A stretch of 64,000 nt of DNA from positions 186,001 to 250,000 of the forward strand of contig JAFTFL010000004.1 in NCBI GenBank assembly GCA_017449525.1, in the 5' to 3' direction. The notes under the pieces are model-generated. The model saw nothing but the letters and a program-made list of their open reading frames with translations. It was not told the origin of the DNA and did no database searches. Of the stretch, positions 43,650 to 52,051 are shown piece by piece. The position numbers and the translations under genes were made by a program. This DNA is from Bacteroidales bacterium (GTDB lineage: Bacteria; Bacteroidota; Bacteroidia; Bacteroidales; P3). Within the stretch, counting starts at the first letter, position 1. The number at the start of each line of letters is the position of its first letter.

Positions 43650-45437
43650 ATGGAAGACATACTGAATTTTGATTCTCCGAAGCAGCAGTCATCGTATATT
43701 AAGGTCATTGGCGTCGGCGGAGGTGGCGGCAACGCTGTCAACAACATGTACGACCAGGGCATCACCGGCGTCGACTTCATTGTGTGCAACACCGACATGA
43801 AAGCACTTAACAACAGTCCAGTCCCCAACAAAATCATATTGGGCGAACTGGGAGCAGGCAACATTCCCGAGGTAGCACGCAAAGCTGCATTAGAGCATCG
43901 CGACGACATCCGTGAGGCCATCAGCCGCAACACGCAGATGCTATTCATCACCGCTGGTATGGGTGGTGGCACTGGCACTGGAGCAGCCCCCGTCATTGCC
44001 GAGGTGGCAAAGTCCATTGAGCTCGACGACGAGACGGTGGGCAGCATACTGGTAGTGGCCGTAGTTACTGTGCCTTTCTCGTTCGAAGGCAGGCGTCGCC
44101 GCCAGCAGGCCGAAGAGGGCATAGCCCTGCTTCGCCAGCATGTAGACTCCATTCTCATCATCAACAACGACAAACTCCGTCAGTTGGGCAACCTCACGCT
44201 CAGTCAGGCCTTCAAAAAAGCCGACGACGTGCTGTTCACTGCCGTAAAGAGTATAGCTGAGATTATAACAGTAAAGGCCTATGTCAACATCGACTTCCAC
44301 GATGTCAATACAGTGATGGCCAACAGCGGCACTGCACTGATGGGTGCCGGAGTCGGCCGCGGCGAGAACCGCGCTTCTGACGCCATAGTCGAAGCCTCCA
44401 CTTCGGTGCTGCTCAACGACAACGACATCTGCGGTGCAAAGAACGTGCTGCTCTACTTCTCCTATTCGCCCGAGAAGGAGCTGACGATGGACGAAATGGC
44501 CATCATCACGGAGTATGTTACCGACCTCACTGGTGTCGACGTGGCCGACGTCATCTGGGGTTCGGGTGCCGACGCTTCGCTCACCGACGAGTTGAAGGTG
44601 ACGTTGATAGCCACTGGCTTTGAGTCGCAGAAGAACATGCCTGGTAATGCCGACAAGACCAAGACCGTCTTCACCCTGAAACCTGAGCAGTCCGAGGAGC
44701 ACACTGCTGCTCCTGCTGGACAAACTCCCGCAGCACCGAAGAAGGACACCCCTGCCGACAATACCAGCAAGTCGAACACTGAGCAGCCTCAAGATGTCAA
44801 GAAAGTACTCAACCTCTATACCAGTGAAGAGTTGGAACAGTTGTGCACCACGACACAAAACAGTCCAGAGCCCGTCGAGCAGCCCCAGGTCAGAGACGTG
44901 TATGACGATGGCATAAACCTGGTGCGCCGTGAGGCTGAAACCCCTACCCTGCACACCCCCTCTACTCCGAGCGAACAGCCGCAAGCATCGGTAGCCGAGC
45001 CCCACATAGCCGTGGTGCAGAACCCTATGCCCGAAGCAGAAGTGGCTACTCAGACCTATGAGGCGGCCGTGGTGGTGGAAGCCGAAGTGAAGCCCACCGA
45101 GGAGCCTGCTCGCCAAGAGGTGGAACAGCCGCAAATGATGCAGAGCTCCCCACGCCCTGCTTTCACGCCTGCTGCACAACCCATGCAGCACCTGCAACAG
45201 AGCAACAATGACCGCATGGCAATGGATCGCGCCATGCGCATACAACGCATGAATGAGTTGTTGCACAACAACCCAGACGGCCCCCAGATTGTGGCCAACA
45301 TGACGACCGAGCAGTTGACGAACGAGGCCGTATTTCAGGCACCCCACTCCAGTGAGTCCGACGTGCAACGTGTCTCAATGAATGACAAGGGGCAGATGAG
45401 GGCTTTGAACAGCTACCTCTTCAACCGCGCCGACTAA
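43650..45437 (+). CDS. ftsZ: Division GTPase FtsZ with an extended C-terminal tail
   Basis: The 595-residue tubulin homologue forms the Z ring. Seen are VIGVGGGGGNAVNNMYDQGI, the GTP signature GMGGGTGTGAAPVIAEVAKS, and the synergy loop region NDNDICGAKNVLLYFSY. The globular core ends near residue 335. About 260 residues of tail follow, rich in Pro, Glu, Gln and Thr, ending in MNDKGQMRALNSYLFNRAD. FtsZ of Bacteroidales is usually about 430-480 residues, so the linker is unusually long. Start ATG 43650 (MEDILNFDSPKQQ) is chosen over an earlier in-frame ATG in the spacer. The 3' end is followed by a terminator at 45506. Confidence 0.95.
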   Translation: MEDILNFDSPKQQSSYIKVIGVGGGGGNAVNNMYDQGITGVDFIVCNTDMKALNNSPVPNKIILGELGAGNIPEVARKAALEHRDDIREAISRNTQMLFITAGMGGGTGTGAAPVIAEVAKSIELDDETVGSILVVAVVTVPFSFEGRRRRQQAEEGIALLRQHVDSILIINNDKLRQLGNLTLSQAFKKADDVLFTAVKSIAEIITVKAYVNIDFHDVNTVMANSGTALMGAGVGRGENRASDAIVEASTSVLLNDNDICGAKNVLLYFSYSPEKELTMDEMAIITEYVTDLTGVDVADVIWGSGADASLTDELKVTLIATGFESQKNMPGNADKTKTVFTLKPEQSEEHTAAPAGQTPAAPKKDTPADNTSKSNTEQPQDVKKVLNLYTSEELEQLCTTTQNSPEPVEQPQVRDVYDDGINLVRREAETPTLHTPSTPSEQPQASVAEPHIAVVQNPMPEAEVATQTYEAAVVVEAEVKPTEEPARQEVEQPQMMQSSPRPAFTPAAQPMQHLQQSNNDRMAMDRAMRIQRMNELLHNNPDGPQIVANMTTEQLTNEAVFQAPHSSESDVQRVSMNDKGQMRALNSYLFNRAD

Positions 45438-45505
45438 GCTGCCGAACATCGAGGCATTACGCCTCACTGCGCAAACGACGATACACAACATTTCATTATG
45501 CACAG

Positions 45506-45543
45506 ACCCCTGCAAGTCGATAGACATGCAGGGGTTCTGTTTT
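45506..45543 (+). terminator. Rho-independent terminator of the division cluster
   Basis: ACCCCTGCA (45506-45514) and TGCAGGGGT (45527-45535) form a 9-bp stem, followed by TCTGTTTT. It lies 69 bp after the ftsZ stop. Confidence 0.85.
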
Positions 45544-45728
45544 AGCAAAACCGCACACCTTCTTTCTTTTGCTTGCACGGCACCATCTCGGGGAGCGAAC
45601 TCCAGGCATACACGATGCGTGCTGCACAGGCCGATGTTTTCAACTGGCAGGCCAATCGGCCTAAGCGGCACAACGTGCAAAGCTCAGCTGCCCTCGAAGC
45701 AGCAGTCCTGCAGCATCAGCCCTCACCC

Positions 45729-45781
45729 CCGTACGGCACGCCGTGCTACGCCGTACGGTACTGAGTGCCATGCTGTACGGC
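45729..45781. repeat. Cluster of CCGTACGG palindromes
   Basis: Three copies of a (C/G)C(G/T)GTACGGC-type motif lie within 53 bp (45729, 45751, 45773), with an intervening CGCCGTGCTACG. Similar copies at 21244, 21331 and 21375 make this a dispersed intergenic family. Confidence 0.6.
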
Positions 45782-45817
45782 TTAGAACAACCACAAGTAG
45801 GTGTGTCCCAATATTAT

Positions 45818-45856
45818 CGCAAAAAGAAAGGGGCGATGCCGTACAGGCATCGCCCC
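45818..45856 (-). terminator. Rho-independent terminator downstream of mnmA
   Basis: GGGGCGATGCC (45830-45840) and GGCATCGCCCC (45846-45856) form an 11-bp perfect stem with a 5-nt loop. On the minus strand it is followed by TTTCTTTTTGCG, fitting a terminator for the mnmA operon, about 170 bp past the stop. Confidence 0.85.
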
Positions 45857-46028
45857 CTAAAGTGTACGCTACACGGCTTGGCAGCGAGCGCACCCCCTCC
45901 TCCTTGTCCTCACACCAAAGAAAACGCGCTCGTAAGAGTGCATGCCGATGCGGCTCGCGCCATAGCGACGGCAAAGGTACGAAGAAACTGCCAACCGACT
46001 TGCATTAAGTTCATATCACCCACTCGTC

Positions 46029-47141
46029 CTACAACTTAGGACTCATAGCAATCTGCCCTGTGGCCACCACAAGGTGCGCATCGTTGTCGTAGATGGTGGC
46101 ATACTGACCTGCAGCGATGCCCTGAATACGCACATCGGAATCGATCACGACCCCCTCATCCATCAGTCGCAGATGACCCTGTGCAAACTCGGGCGTGTGG
46201 CGGATTTTGAACTTCACGTCCACCGACTGCCCAGCCTGTAGCAGTTGCTCCCACCGCTGCACCTTGAGGGGCGGATGGTTCACATCGCAAAGGTAGTGAT
46301 AGTCTGCCAGCACTACCGACTGCCCATACTGCGTCGACGGGTCGTAGCCCTGCGACACATAGAGCACATTCTCGGCGATGTCCTTCTTCACCACAAACCA
46401 GGGGCCTCCGCTCAGAAACAGGCCTTTGCGTTGCCCGATAGTGTGGAACCAGTAGCCTCGGTGCGTGCCGAGGATACGGCCAGTCTCCAACTCCACAATC
46501 TTGCCTTCACGTTCGCCGAGGTAGCGACGCAGAAAGTCATTGTAGTTGATCTTGCCGAGAAAGCAGATGCCCTGACTGTCTTTGCGGTCGGCGCTGGGCA
46601 AGTGTGCCTCATGCGCCACCCGTCGCACATCGGCCTTCATCATGTGGCCTATGGGGAACATCAGCTTACGAATTTGGGTGTAGGACAGTTGCGAAAGGAA
46701 ATCGGTCTGGTCTTTCACAGGGTCCATGGCCGACGAGAGCATCACCGTGTCGTCCACTCGAGTAGTGGTGGCGTAGTGGCCCGTAGCCGTAAAGTCGAAC
46801 TCCTTACCCCACCGCTGCTCAAAGGCACCGAACTTGATGAGCTTGTTGCACATCACGTCGGGATTAGGGGTCAGCCCCCGACGTACTGCATCAATCGTGT
46901 ATGACACCACGTTCTCCCAGTACTCGCGGTGCAGGTTAACCTCCTCGAAACGCAACCCATAGTGGCGCGCCAGATAGGAGGTAATTTCTATATCCTCTTC
47001 GGCAGGGCAGTCAATGAAGCCCTCCTTCTCTTCCATGCCTATACGGATGTAGAACAGCGTGGGTTCATACCCCTGCTCCTTAAGCAGGTGAACCACCACC
47101 GAGCTGTCTACACCACCCGACACCAGTGCTGCTATGCTCAT
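46029..47141 (-). CDS. mnmA: tRNA-specific 2-thiouridylase MnmA
   Basis: The 370-residue enzyme thiolates U34 of tRNA-Lys, Glu and Gln. Seen are the PP-loop [16 protein letters not shown], the catalytic Cys in [15 protein letters not shown] (about 102), the persulfide Cys in [17 protein letters not shown] (about 200), and [16 protein letters not shown]. The beta-barrel C-terminal domain with [14 protein letters not shown] closes the protein. It overlaps the upstream metallo-hydrolase gene by 4 bp, so the two are translationally coupled. Confidence 0.95.
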   Translation of the reverse strand: MSIAALVSGGVDSSVVVHLLKEQGYEPTLFYIRIGMEEKEGFIDCPAEEDIEITSYLARHYGLRFEEVNLHREYWENVVSYTIDAVRRGLTPNPDVMCNKLIKFGAFEQRWGKEFDFTATGHYATTTRVDDTVMLSSAMDPVKDQTDFLSQLSYTQIRKLMFPIGHMMKADVRRVAHEAHLPSADRKDSQGICFLGKINYNDFLRRYLGEREGKIVELETGRILGTHRGYWFHTIGQRKGLFLSGGPWFVVKKDIAENVLYVSQGYDPSTQYGQSVVLADYHYLCDVNHPPLKVQRWEQLLQAGQSVDVKFKIRHTPEFAQGHLRLMDEGVVIDSDVRIQGIAAGQYATIYDNDAHLVVATGQIAMSPKL

Positions 47142-47956
47142 TGGGCAGAAGTGTTATCGTTCCGTGCCTCATCGGGCAGTGCCACACACAGCGCAGCCTC
47201 GGGCAAGTGAAACGTTGTTTTAGGAAACATATCCTTCAGCATGACGACATTGCTGCACATGGCCTCGTAGCCCTCCCAATAATGCATGGGGTAGACGTGG
47301 CGACACTCCACGTGGTGGACAAACTGAGCCAACCCCCGCAGCATATTATCTCCAAGGCGGGTATCGACTGGGAACATCAGGTGGTCAATCCGCGGATAAG
47401 TGGCCATAATCTCACGCAGTACAGACATGAAGAGTCCCTCCATCTCGTCGGGCAGCACCTTCAGACGGCTGTCGCCAGCGGCGAAGTACCAATTGTTGAG
47501 GTCGCCCGCATGGAAGAGCGTAGTGCCAGTCCCGCGCAGAGTAACGCCCACCGACACACCGACGTCGGTGGAGCGGAACGCCAACAGCCTCAGCTCCGCA
47601 TCCTCGTAGCTGTCGCCAGCCCTCATGGAGAGAGCCACACGTGGAGACTCGACGCGGTAGCGGCGCACGATGTCGGCTCCGAGCAAGAGGATGGGCTGGT
47701 GGTACGCCCCCACATTCCAGGTCAACACATCGGGGTTGAAGTGGTCGGGATGATAATGGGAATGGACAAAATACACCTGTTTCTGGGTCTGCTCGAGCAA
47801 GGCGTGCAGCCTGCCGTCTGGGGCATCCTTCCAGTAGTCGAACACGATGACGGCTCGCTCGGTCTCAGCGACGAAGCAACTGTGGAGCACGTAGGTGATG
47901 GTTACATCCTCTGTGGCAGAGGGGTCGACCACTGGCGACACATTGTTTTCTTCCAT
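47138..47956 (-). CDS. Metallo-beta-lactamase-fold hydrolase
   Basis: The 272-residue protein has the zinc motif [12 protein letters not shown] (HxHxDH) at about 66-77, [11 protein letters not shown] (Asp bridging ligand) and [10 protein letters not shown] near the C-terminus (last His ligand). It resembles the UlaG/YycJ-like class of small MBL hydrolases; substrate is unknown. ATG 47956 is taken over a TTG two codons upstream. It overlaps mnmA by 4 bp and lies 9 bp downstream of the EamA transporter gene. The three probably form one operon. Confidence 0.8.
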   Translation of the reverse strand: MEENNVSPVVDPSATEDVTITYVLHSCFVAETERAVIVFDYWKDAPDGRLHALLEQTQKQVYFVHSHYHPDHFNPDVLTWNVGAYHQPILLLGADIVRRYRVESPRVALSMRAGDSYEDAELRLLAFRSTDVGVSVGVTLRGTGTTLFHAGDLNNWYFAAGDSRLKVLPDEMEGLFMSVLREIMATYPRIDHLMFPVDTRLGDNMLRGLAQFVHHVECRHVYPMHYWEGYEAMCSNVVMLKDMFPKTTFHLPEAALCVALPDEARNDNTSAQ

Positions 47957-47965
47957 AAACAACGA

Positions 47966-48862
47966 CTATATAGTTTCTGTCCTTTCGGGTTGTTTGCGCA
48001 GCGCAACGATGACAACCGAGGACAATATGAGCAATATTCCCGTGGCGATACGCGCCGAAAAGCTTTCACCAAAAACCACAATGCCTATCAGCACCGCCGT
48101 GAGCGGCTCCAGCGCACCGAGCACCGCCGTCGACGTGGAGCCCACGTATTTTGCAGCGTAGACCATCAGACACAGAGCCATAATGCCCGGCACGACGGCC
48201 AGCCAACCCACATAGAACCAACTGGAGGCCGTACGCGGTAGCGTAATGGCCTGCCCTGTGGCCATGCTAAACAGCAGCACACCCAGCGCGCAAACCATGA
48301 GGACATAGAGGTTAATCTTGAACGACGACATTGGGAGCGGTGAGCGATCCACCACGATGATGTACACCGCATAAGTAACAGCCGAAAGCAGCACCAGTAG
48401 CACCCCCGTCGTCGACAGCGTTACGCCGCCCCCGTTGACATAGAGCAACACCACACCGGCCAGCGAAAGCACTAATGCCGCCACCACCGCGAGCGTCATC
48501 CGCTCATGGAACAGCACCGCCATTATCACCGCCGTGATGACAGGGTAAACAAATAGAATAGTAGAGGCCACGCCGGCCTCCATATAACGAAAACTCAAGT
48601 AGAGCGACACCGAAGATGCAATGAACAGCAGCCCCAGCCCCAGCAATGTGCGCAGCTCCCCCCACGAAACCCACAGCCGCTCGCCACGAAGCAGCATCAC
48701 CACCAGCATGATAACCCAGGCCAACCCAAAGCGGTAGAAAAGCACACCACCAGTGGTCATGCCCTCGGCGTAGAGCTTCAGCGCACCCAGCGGATTGGTA
48801 CCATAACACACGGCGGCAACGATGCCCGACAAAATTCCGATAGTTTTTTCACGATGGCTCAT
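47966..48862 (-). CDS. EamA/DMT-family transporter
   Basis: The 298-residue membrane protein has ten predicted transmembrane spans arranged as two EamA repeats. The first begins GILSGIVAAVCYGTNPLG, the second GVLLVLLSAVTYAVYIIVVD; FRYMEAGVASTILFVYPVITAV and AAKYVGSTSTAVLGALEPLTAV are the end segments of each half, as in RhaT/YdcZ-type transporters. It probably exports a small metabolite, which cannot be named. ATG 48862 (MSHREKTIG) is chosen; a longer frame (48943) would place start inside a -7-like CGAACTTTGC (about 48922). Confidence 0.85.
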   Translation of the reverse strand: MSHREKTIGILSGIVAAVCYGTNPLGALKLYAEGMTTGGVLFYRFGLAWVIMLVVMLLRGERLWVSWGELRTLLGLGLLFIASSVSLYLSFRYMEAGVASTILFVYPVITAVIMAVLFHERMTLAVVAALVLSLAGVVLLYVNGGGVTLSTTGVLLVLLSAVTYAVYIIVVDRSPLPMSSFKINLYVLMVCALGVLLFSMATGQAITLPRTASSWFYVGWLAVVPGIMALCLMVYAAKYVGSTSTAVLGALEPLTAVLIGIVVFGESFSARIATGILLILSSVVIVALRKQPERTETI

Positions 48863-49196
48863 GAGCAGTAACACATTGCCGCTGGTACGCTTACCACAAA
48901 GGGGCGCCAGCACATGCACGTGTGCAAAGTTCGCTATTTCCATCGGGGCTGCAAAATAAATTTTCTAAAACCGAGCACGACCTCCTGCGGCAACCATTCA
49001 CCAGCACAAAGCCCCAACGCACAATAAAAGCACGTCCGCCGTGTTTCATCTGTTTACAGGGGTGGTCTGATTAGACGGCAGCCGACTGGCAAATGTCCTT
49101 TTTCTGCTACGCCTTCATTATGCGGATGATGTCGTTATCTTGAAGGCTGAAAGTTTGAAAGTACCGTCCTTGCGTAGGCTACCTGATTAATTTTTC

Positions 49197-50063
49197 TCAA
49201 GCATGACCGGCTATTGCCGAGGGCGAAGTCCCATATCGTTGCTTGAATATTCGGCTGAAGTGGGAAGTATTCTCAAATCCAAGACTGTAGGCTACGTCGG
49301 ATACCGACATCTGCGACGATTGGAGCATCTGATAGGCCTTGGACAGGCGTTTTTCGCGTATCCACTTGGCTGGCGACTCGCCATAGATACTTTGGAAGTC
49401 GCGCTTGAAGCTTGATATTGACCGACCGGAGAGATAAGCCAGTTCTTTGAGCGAGAGGGGTGAGGTGTAGTGTTCCTCCACCACCCGATGAATATCTGCT
49501 CTGACTGGGCTACGCAGCTGCAATATCTGGCGAAAGATGTTTTTCGAGCAATCTATCACGTTAAACAACAACTCCATGACCTTGAGCCGTAGTAGTGCAG
49601 GGTTGACTTGAGATGGATTCACGAAATAAGGGGTAAGCGAATGGCAGTAGGCCACAAGCTGGTTGCTCATGGGTGATACTTTGGGGTGCAGTTCCTCGGT
49701 TGAATAAGAAATATGAACCTGCTGTGAGGTCAAAAAGTCCTTCAGTATGTCGTCGTTTATGCCGAAGAGCAGGCTTTCAAAAACGCCTGTCTCTTCGGCA
49801 CCTGTTTTCTCGTAGCCTATGCTCTGCGCACGTCGTAGCAGCAGCATTTGGTTTTTTCCGACTATCCATTCCTGCCGCCCATTGGTCAATCGCACACTGC
49901 CTTCCAGTACAACATAAAGCAGGTGCTGTTCGAGGAAGAATGTGCCACGTTCGCCAGCCGTAACAATGCATTGGTCGATGATGCTGCCACCATCAAGCAC
50001 AAGCGACGAAGTGGCGCAGTCGCCACTGATCAAGGCCGAAGGGAATTTCGTTTGCTTTGTCAT
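49197..50063 (-). CDS. AraC-family transcriptional regulator
   Basis: The 288-residue protein has a cupin-like effector domain (about 1-180, with GERGTFFLEQHLLYVVLEGSVRLTNGRQEWIV) and a C-terminal AraC DNA-binding domain. Its two helix-turn-helix motifs are seen in LSLKELAYLSGRSISSFKRDFQSIYGESPAKWI and MSVSDVAYSLGFENTSHFSRIFKQRYGTSP. It lies 149 bp downstream of the reductase gene on the same strand. A TATCTTCG -7-like box at 50119-50126 precedes it. Paired direct repeats upstream of the NTF2-like operon (51733-51765) are a plausible target. The effector is unknown. Confidence 0.93.
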   Translation of the reverse strand: MTKQTKFPSALISGDCATSSLVLDGGSIIDQCIVTAGERGTFFLEQHLLYVVLEGSVRLTNGRQEWIVGKNQMLLLRRAQSIGYEKTGAEETGVFESLLFGINDDILKDFLTSQQVHISYSTEELHPKVSPMSNQLVAYCHSLTPYFVNPSQVNPALLRLKVMELLFNVIDCSKNIFRQILQLRSPVRADIHRVVEEHYTSPLSLKELAYLSGRSISSFKRDFQSIYGESPAKWIREKRLSKAYQMLQSSQMSVSDVAYSLGFENTSHFSRIFKQRYGTSPSAIAGHA

Positions 50064-50118
50064 CCGTAAGAATGTGGTTTTCTGTTGTCGTTGAAGTATC
50101 TATTGCATTGCGCGACTG

Positions 50119-50126
50119 CGAAGATA
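50119..50126 (-). promoter_or_regulatory. -7-like box (TATCTTCG) before the AraC-family gene
   Basis: On the minus strand TATCTTCGC differs from the TAnnTTTGC consensus by one base and lies 56 bp before the regulator start codon. Confidence 0.4.
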
Positions 50127-50212
50127 CACAACTTTCTTGACATCTGGCCCTCCCTTTGCTCATTTCAAGGAGTGGGTGCAACCAATGGCCTTTCCCGTAG
50201 CGAAGGGGATTA

Positions 50213-50890
50213 TTACTCCGTTAAAGATGCCTCCAGCATCGAGCGACCCAACTGGTGCGCCTGCACGAGGTCGGTCGGGAAATGTTGTTCGTGGCGACGT
50301 TGTTTGGCAGCAATATTCCATGCGTCGGCCCAGTAGCGGTCATAGTCGCGATATTGCAGTGTGTCGAAGCAATACTGCACTCGTGGCTCGTGGCCAAAGA
50401 TATACTGCGTCCATCGCAACACAGGGCTGAGAAGCGCGTCGTAGCCACTCCGAAGCATGGCCTGTTCGGTGAGGTTCATCGGTATCAGAAAAGCGGTGCG
50501 TACAGGCTGCGGTGCGATGATTTGTTCCTCGCCTCTCTTGAACTGCACGAATGGATACCATAGCCGTTCGAGGAAAGCACGCAGCTGTGCAGTGATTTCG
50601 GAGAAAAAGATGGGCGACCCGAAGGCCACCACGTCGGCATGTGCCACGCGGTCGAGATAGTCGGTGATGTCGTCGCAGAAACCACAATGCCCATAACTGC
50701 GCCCATTGCGCAGCTTGCAGACGTAACACTCGCGACAGCCAGTAAAATGGAGGTCGTAGAGATTGACCTCTACCACCTCCACTTCTGTCTCTACCTCGCG
50801 CGCCCCATCAGCGAAAGCGTGAAGCAATGCCGCCGTGTTGAAATCTTTACGTGGGCTGCCGTTGATAGTAAAGACTTGCTTTCCTGCCAT
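50213..50890 (-). CDS. Flavodoxin-fold NAD(P)H-dependent oxidoreductase
   Basis: The 225-residue protein has the flavodoxin-like FMN motif FTINGSPRKDFNTAALLHAF at the N-terminus, then FTGCRECYVCKLRNGRSYGHCGFCDD with four Cys (C-x2-C...C-x2-C) and VVAFGSPIFFSEITAQLRAFLERLW. Iron-sulfur flavoproteins and NADPH-dependent FMN reductases share this layout, and CxxC clusters are often redox-active. Start ATG 50890 overlaps the stop of the upstream NTF2-like gene (TGATG), so they are translationally coupled. Likely function is reduction of quinone, nitro or disulfide compounds; the exact substrate is not known. Confidence 0.85.
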   Translation of the reverse strand: MAGKQVFTINGSPRKDFNTAALLHAFADGAREVETEVEVVEVNLYDLHFTGCRECYVCKLRNGRSYGHCGFCDDITDYLDRVAHADVVAFGSPIFFSEITAQLRAFLERLWYPFVQFKRGEEQIIAPQPVRTAFLIPMNLTEQAMLRSGYDALLSPVLRWTQYIFGHEPRVQYCFDTLQYRDYDRYWADAWNIAAKQRRHEQHFPTDLVQAHQLGRSMLEASLTE

Positions 50891-51249
50891 CACTTCACAC
50901 TATAGATCTTGCTCACAATCTTCCACTCACCATTCTCCTCGGCCAAAGTAAACATGTCGTTGAAGGTGGTCAGCTTGCTGAACGATGACGAAATGCGGAC
51001 AAAGGCGACATTGCCAGCCACGGTAATATCCTCGACACAGTAGGATACTTCCTCCTCGCCCGTCTGTTCCAGCACATCGAAGAGTGCGCTGATTGGCACA
51101 GTAGTGATTGTGCCGTTTTCAACCCACGACATAGTAGCTTCTTTTGTGAAAGCTTTCTCACCCAGTTCGCGGTTTGCTTTGCGTCCCGCTTCGGCATAAA
51201 GTTCAATGGCATTCAAGACACTCTGCACGGTTTCGTTGTTCTTGTTCAT
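50890..51249 (-). CDS. NTF2-like (lumazine-binding-type) protein, second copy
   Basis: The 119-residue soluble protein has a single alpha+beta-barrel domain: EAGRKANRELGEKAFTKEATMSWV, a VSYCVEDITVAGNVAFVRISS strand pair and FTLAEENGEWKIVSKIYSVK at the end. The final ENGEWKIVSK is typical of the NTF2/SnoaL-like superfamily. It is paralogous to the gene at 51266. Such proteins bind small hydrophobic ligands or act as isomerases; no catalytic residue can be named. It couples to the reductase gene (TGATG). Confidence 0.75.
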   Translation of the reverse strand: MNKNNETVQSVLNAIELYAEAGRKANRELGEKAFTKEATMSWVENGTITTVPISALFDVLEQTGEEEVSYCVEDITVAGNVAFVRISSSFSKLTTFNDMFTLAEENGEWKIVSKIYSVK

Positions 51250-51265
51250 TTTAGTTTCCTTTCTT

Positions 51266-51652
51266 TTATTTGTTGGTAATCGTGTCAGAATTCTGGTTGT
51301 AGGCTTTGGCCACGCACTTCCACTCGCCCTCGATCTTCAAAAGCAGTAGCACATCGGTAAAATCGATGCTGCCACCCCACCCTTCTTCAAGCACACGCAC
51401 AACGGCTAACGTCTCTTCCAGTTCCAGCACATCTATGCGCGTCTTGAACTCGCTGCCAGCTCCTACGGTATCTACATTGCGGTAGAACTGCTCAATGCTG
51501 CCGCGTTCCAGTTTGCCGTTCAGAAAGCCGAAAAGGCATGCATCGTCCGTGAATAGCTGTTTGGCATATTTACTATTGCCCTCGGCCACACTACGCGTGA
51601 ATTGGCTTGCTGCCTCCACCACATCATTGTAATCATCAATGTTACTTCTCAT
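51266..51652 (-). CDS. NTF2-like (lumazine-binding-type) protein, first copy
   Basis: The 128-residue soluble protein has the same fold as its neighbour: VVEAASQFTRSVAEGNSKYAKQLFTDDACLFGFLNGKLERG, RIDVLELEETLAVVRVLEEGW, DFTDVLLLLKIEGEWKCVAKAY. The IEGEWKCVAK end matches ENGEWKIVSK of the second copy. It is the first gene of the operon NTF2-NTF2-reductase, and the AraC-family gene follows. A TATTTTTG -7 box (51698-51705) and paired direct repeats (51733-51765) lie just upstream, as for an activator-controlled promoter. Confidence 0.75.
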   Translation of the reverse strand: MRSNIDDYNDVVEAASQFTRSVAEGNSKYAKQLFTDDACLFGFLNGKLERGSIEQFYRNVDTVGAGSEFKTRIDVLELEETLAVVRVLEEGWGGSIDFTDVLLLLKIEGEWKCVAKAYNQNSDTITNK

Positions 51653-51697
51653 TCTTTCAGTTATTTAATAGATTATACGTTTGTTTGAAATCAAGAG

Positions 51698-51705
51698 CAA
51701 AAATA
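51698..51705 (-). promoter_or_regulatory. -7 box (TATTTTTG) of the NTF2-like operon
   Basis: On the minus strand TATTTTTGCTC matches TAnnTTTGC, 45 bp before the first start codon. There is no TTTG -33 element, which fits an activator-dependent promoter. Confidence 0.6.
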
Positions 51706-51732
51706 CTATATCTGAGGAGCGTAGGTATTTCC

Positions 51733-51765
51733 ATTTAGCTCAACTTTTATTTCTATTTGGCTCAA
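51733..51765 (-). promoter_or_regulatory. Paired 11-bp direct repeats, probable AraC-family operator
   Basis: ATTTAGCTCAA (51733-51743) and ATTTGGCTCAA (51755-51765) are direct repeats 22 bp apart, two helical turns. They lie just upstream of the -7 box, covering about -35 to -67. AraC-family activators usually bind two direct half-sites 21-22 bp apart at this spot. Confidence 0.65.
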
Positions 51766-51850
51766 AATATAAAAGAGGCTGCCAACGTGCGAAATAATAA
51801 GGTAATAACAGGCAACTCCTCGTCGGATAAATCGACAAAGAATTATGCGC

Positions 51851-52046
51851 TACGAGGCAGGTGAACTACTTAACGGGAGACTGCTCGTATTCCTCTTGGT
51901 ACACCATCTCGTCCCGTCACACCACGGCAGGCTTGTCGGGGGTGGTGCCTGCAGCCACATGGGCGAAGTGGGAGTTTGCCGATACCCCTGTGCCAGCGCT
52001 TCACGTCGGGTATGCCCATCACCAGATCGCTAAGACAAAGCAGGTC
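51851..52046 (-). pseudogene. Cupin gene remnant, frameshifted
   Basis: Minus-strand frames read LVMGIPDVKRWH, then after a frame change GVSANSHFAHVAAGTTPDKPAV, a stop, then DEMVYQEEYEQSP and another stop. Together they follow the C-terminal half of small cupins: IPPDVKHWHGA...S.FAHLA...W.EPVTDEEY. At least one frameshift and two stops break it, and no N-terminal half is seen. Small cupins often sit in AraC-controlled oxidoreductase operons like the one beside it. Recognised by pattern only. Confidence 0.5.
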
Positions 52047-52051
52047 TAAAG

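Larger units (their letters stand above)
45438..46028. other. 591-bp intergenic region between convergent ftsZ and mnmA, with CCGTACGG repeats
   Basis: It contains the ftsZ terminator (45506-45543), the mnmA terminator (45818-45856) and a group of short palindromes: ccgtacggc at 45729, ccgtacgg at 45751 and ctgtacggc at 45773. The same motifs occur in the 20.9-21.5 kb gap. No gene is seen. Confidence 0.6.

Noticed and set aside
43941..45368. 475-codon antisense frame over ftsZ
   Set aside because: It lies wholly inside ftsZ on the other strand and arises from ftsZ codon bias; no domain is recognisable.
45526..46008. 160-codon plus-strand frame between ftsZ and mnmA
   Set aside because: It begins in the ftsZ terminator and spans the palindromes and the mnmA terminator; not protein-like.
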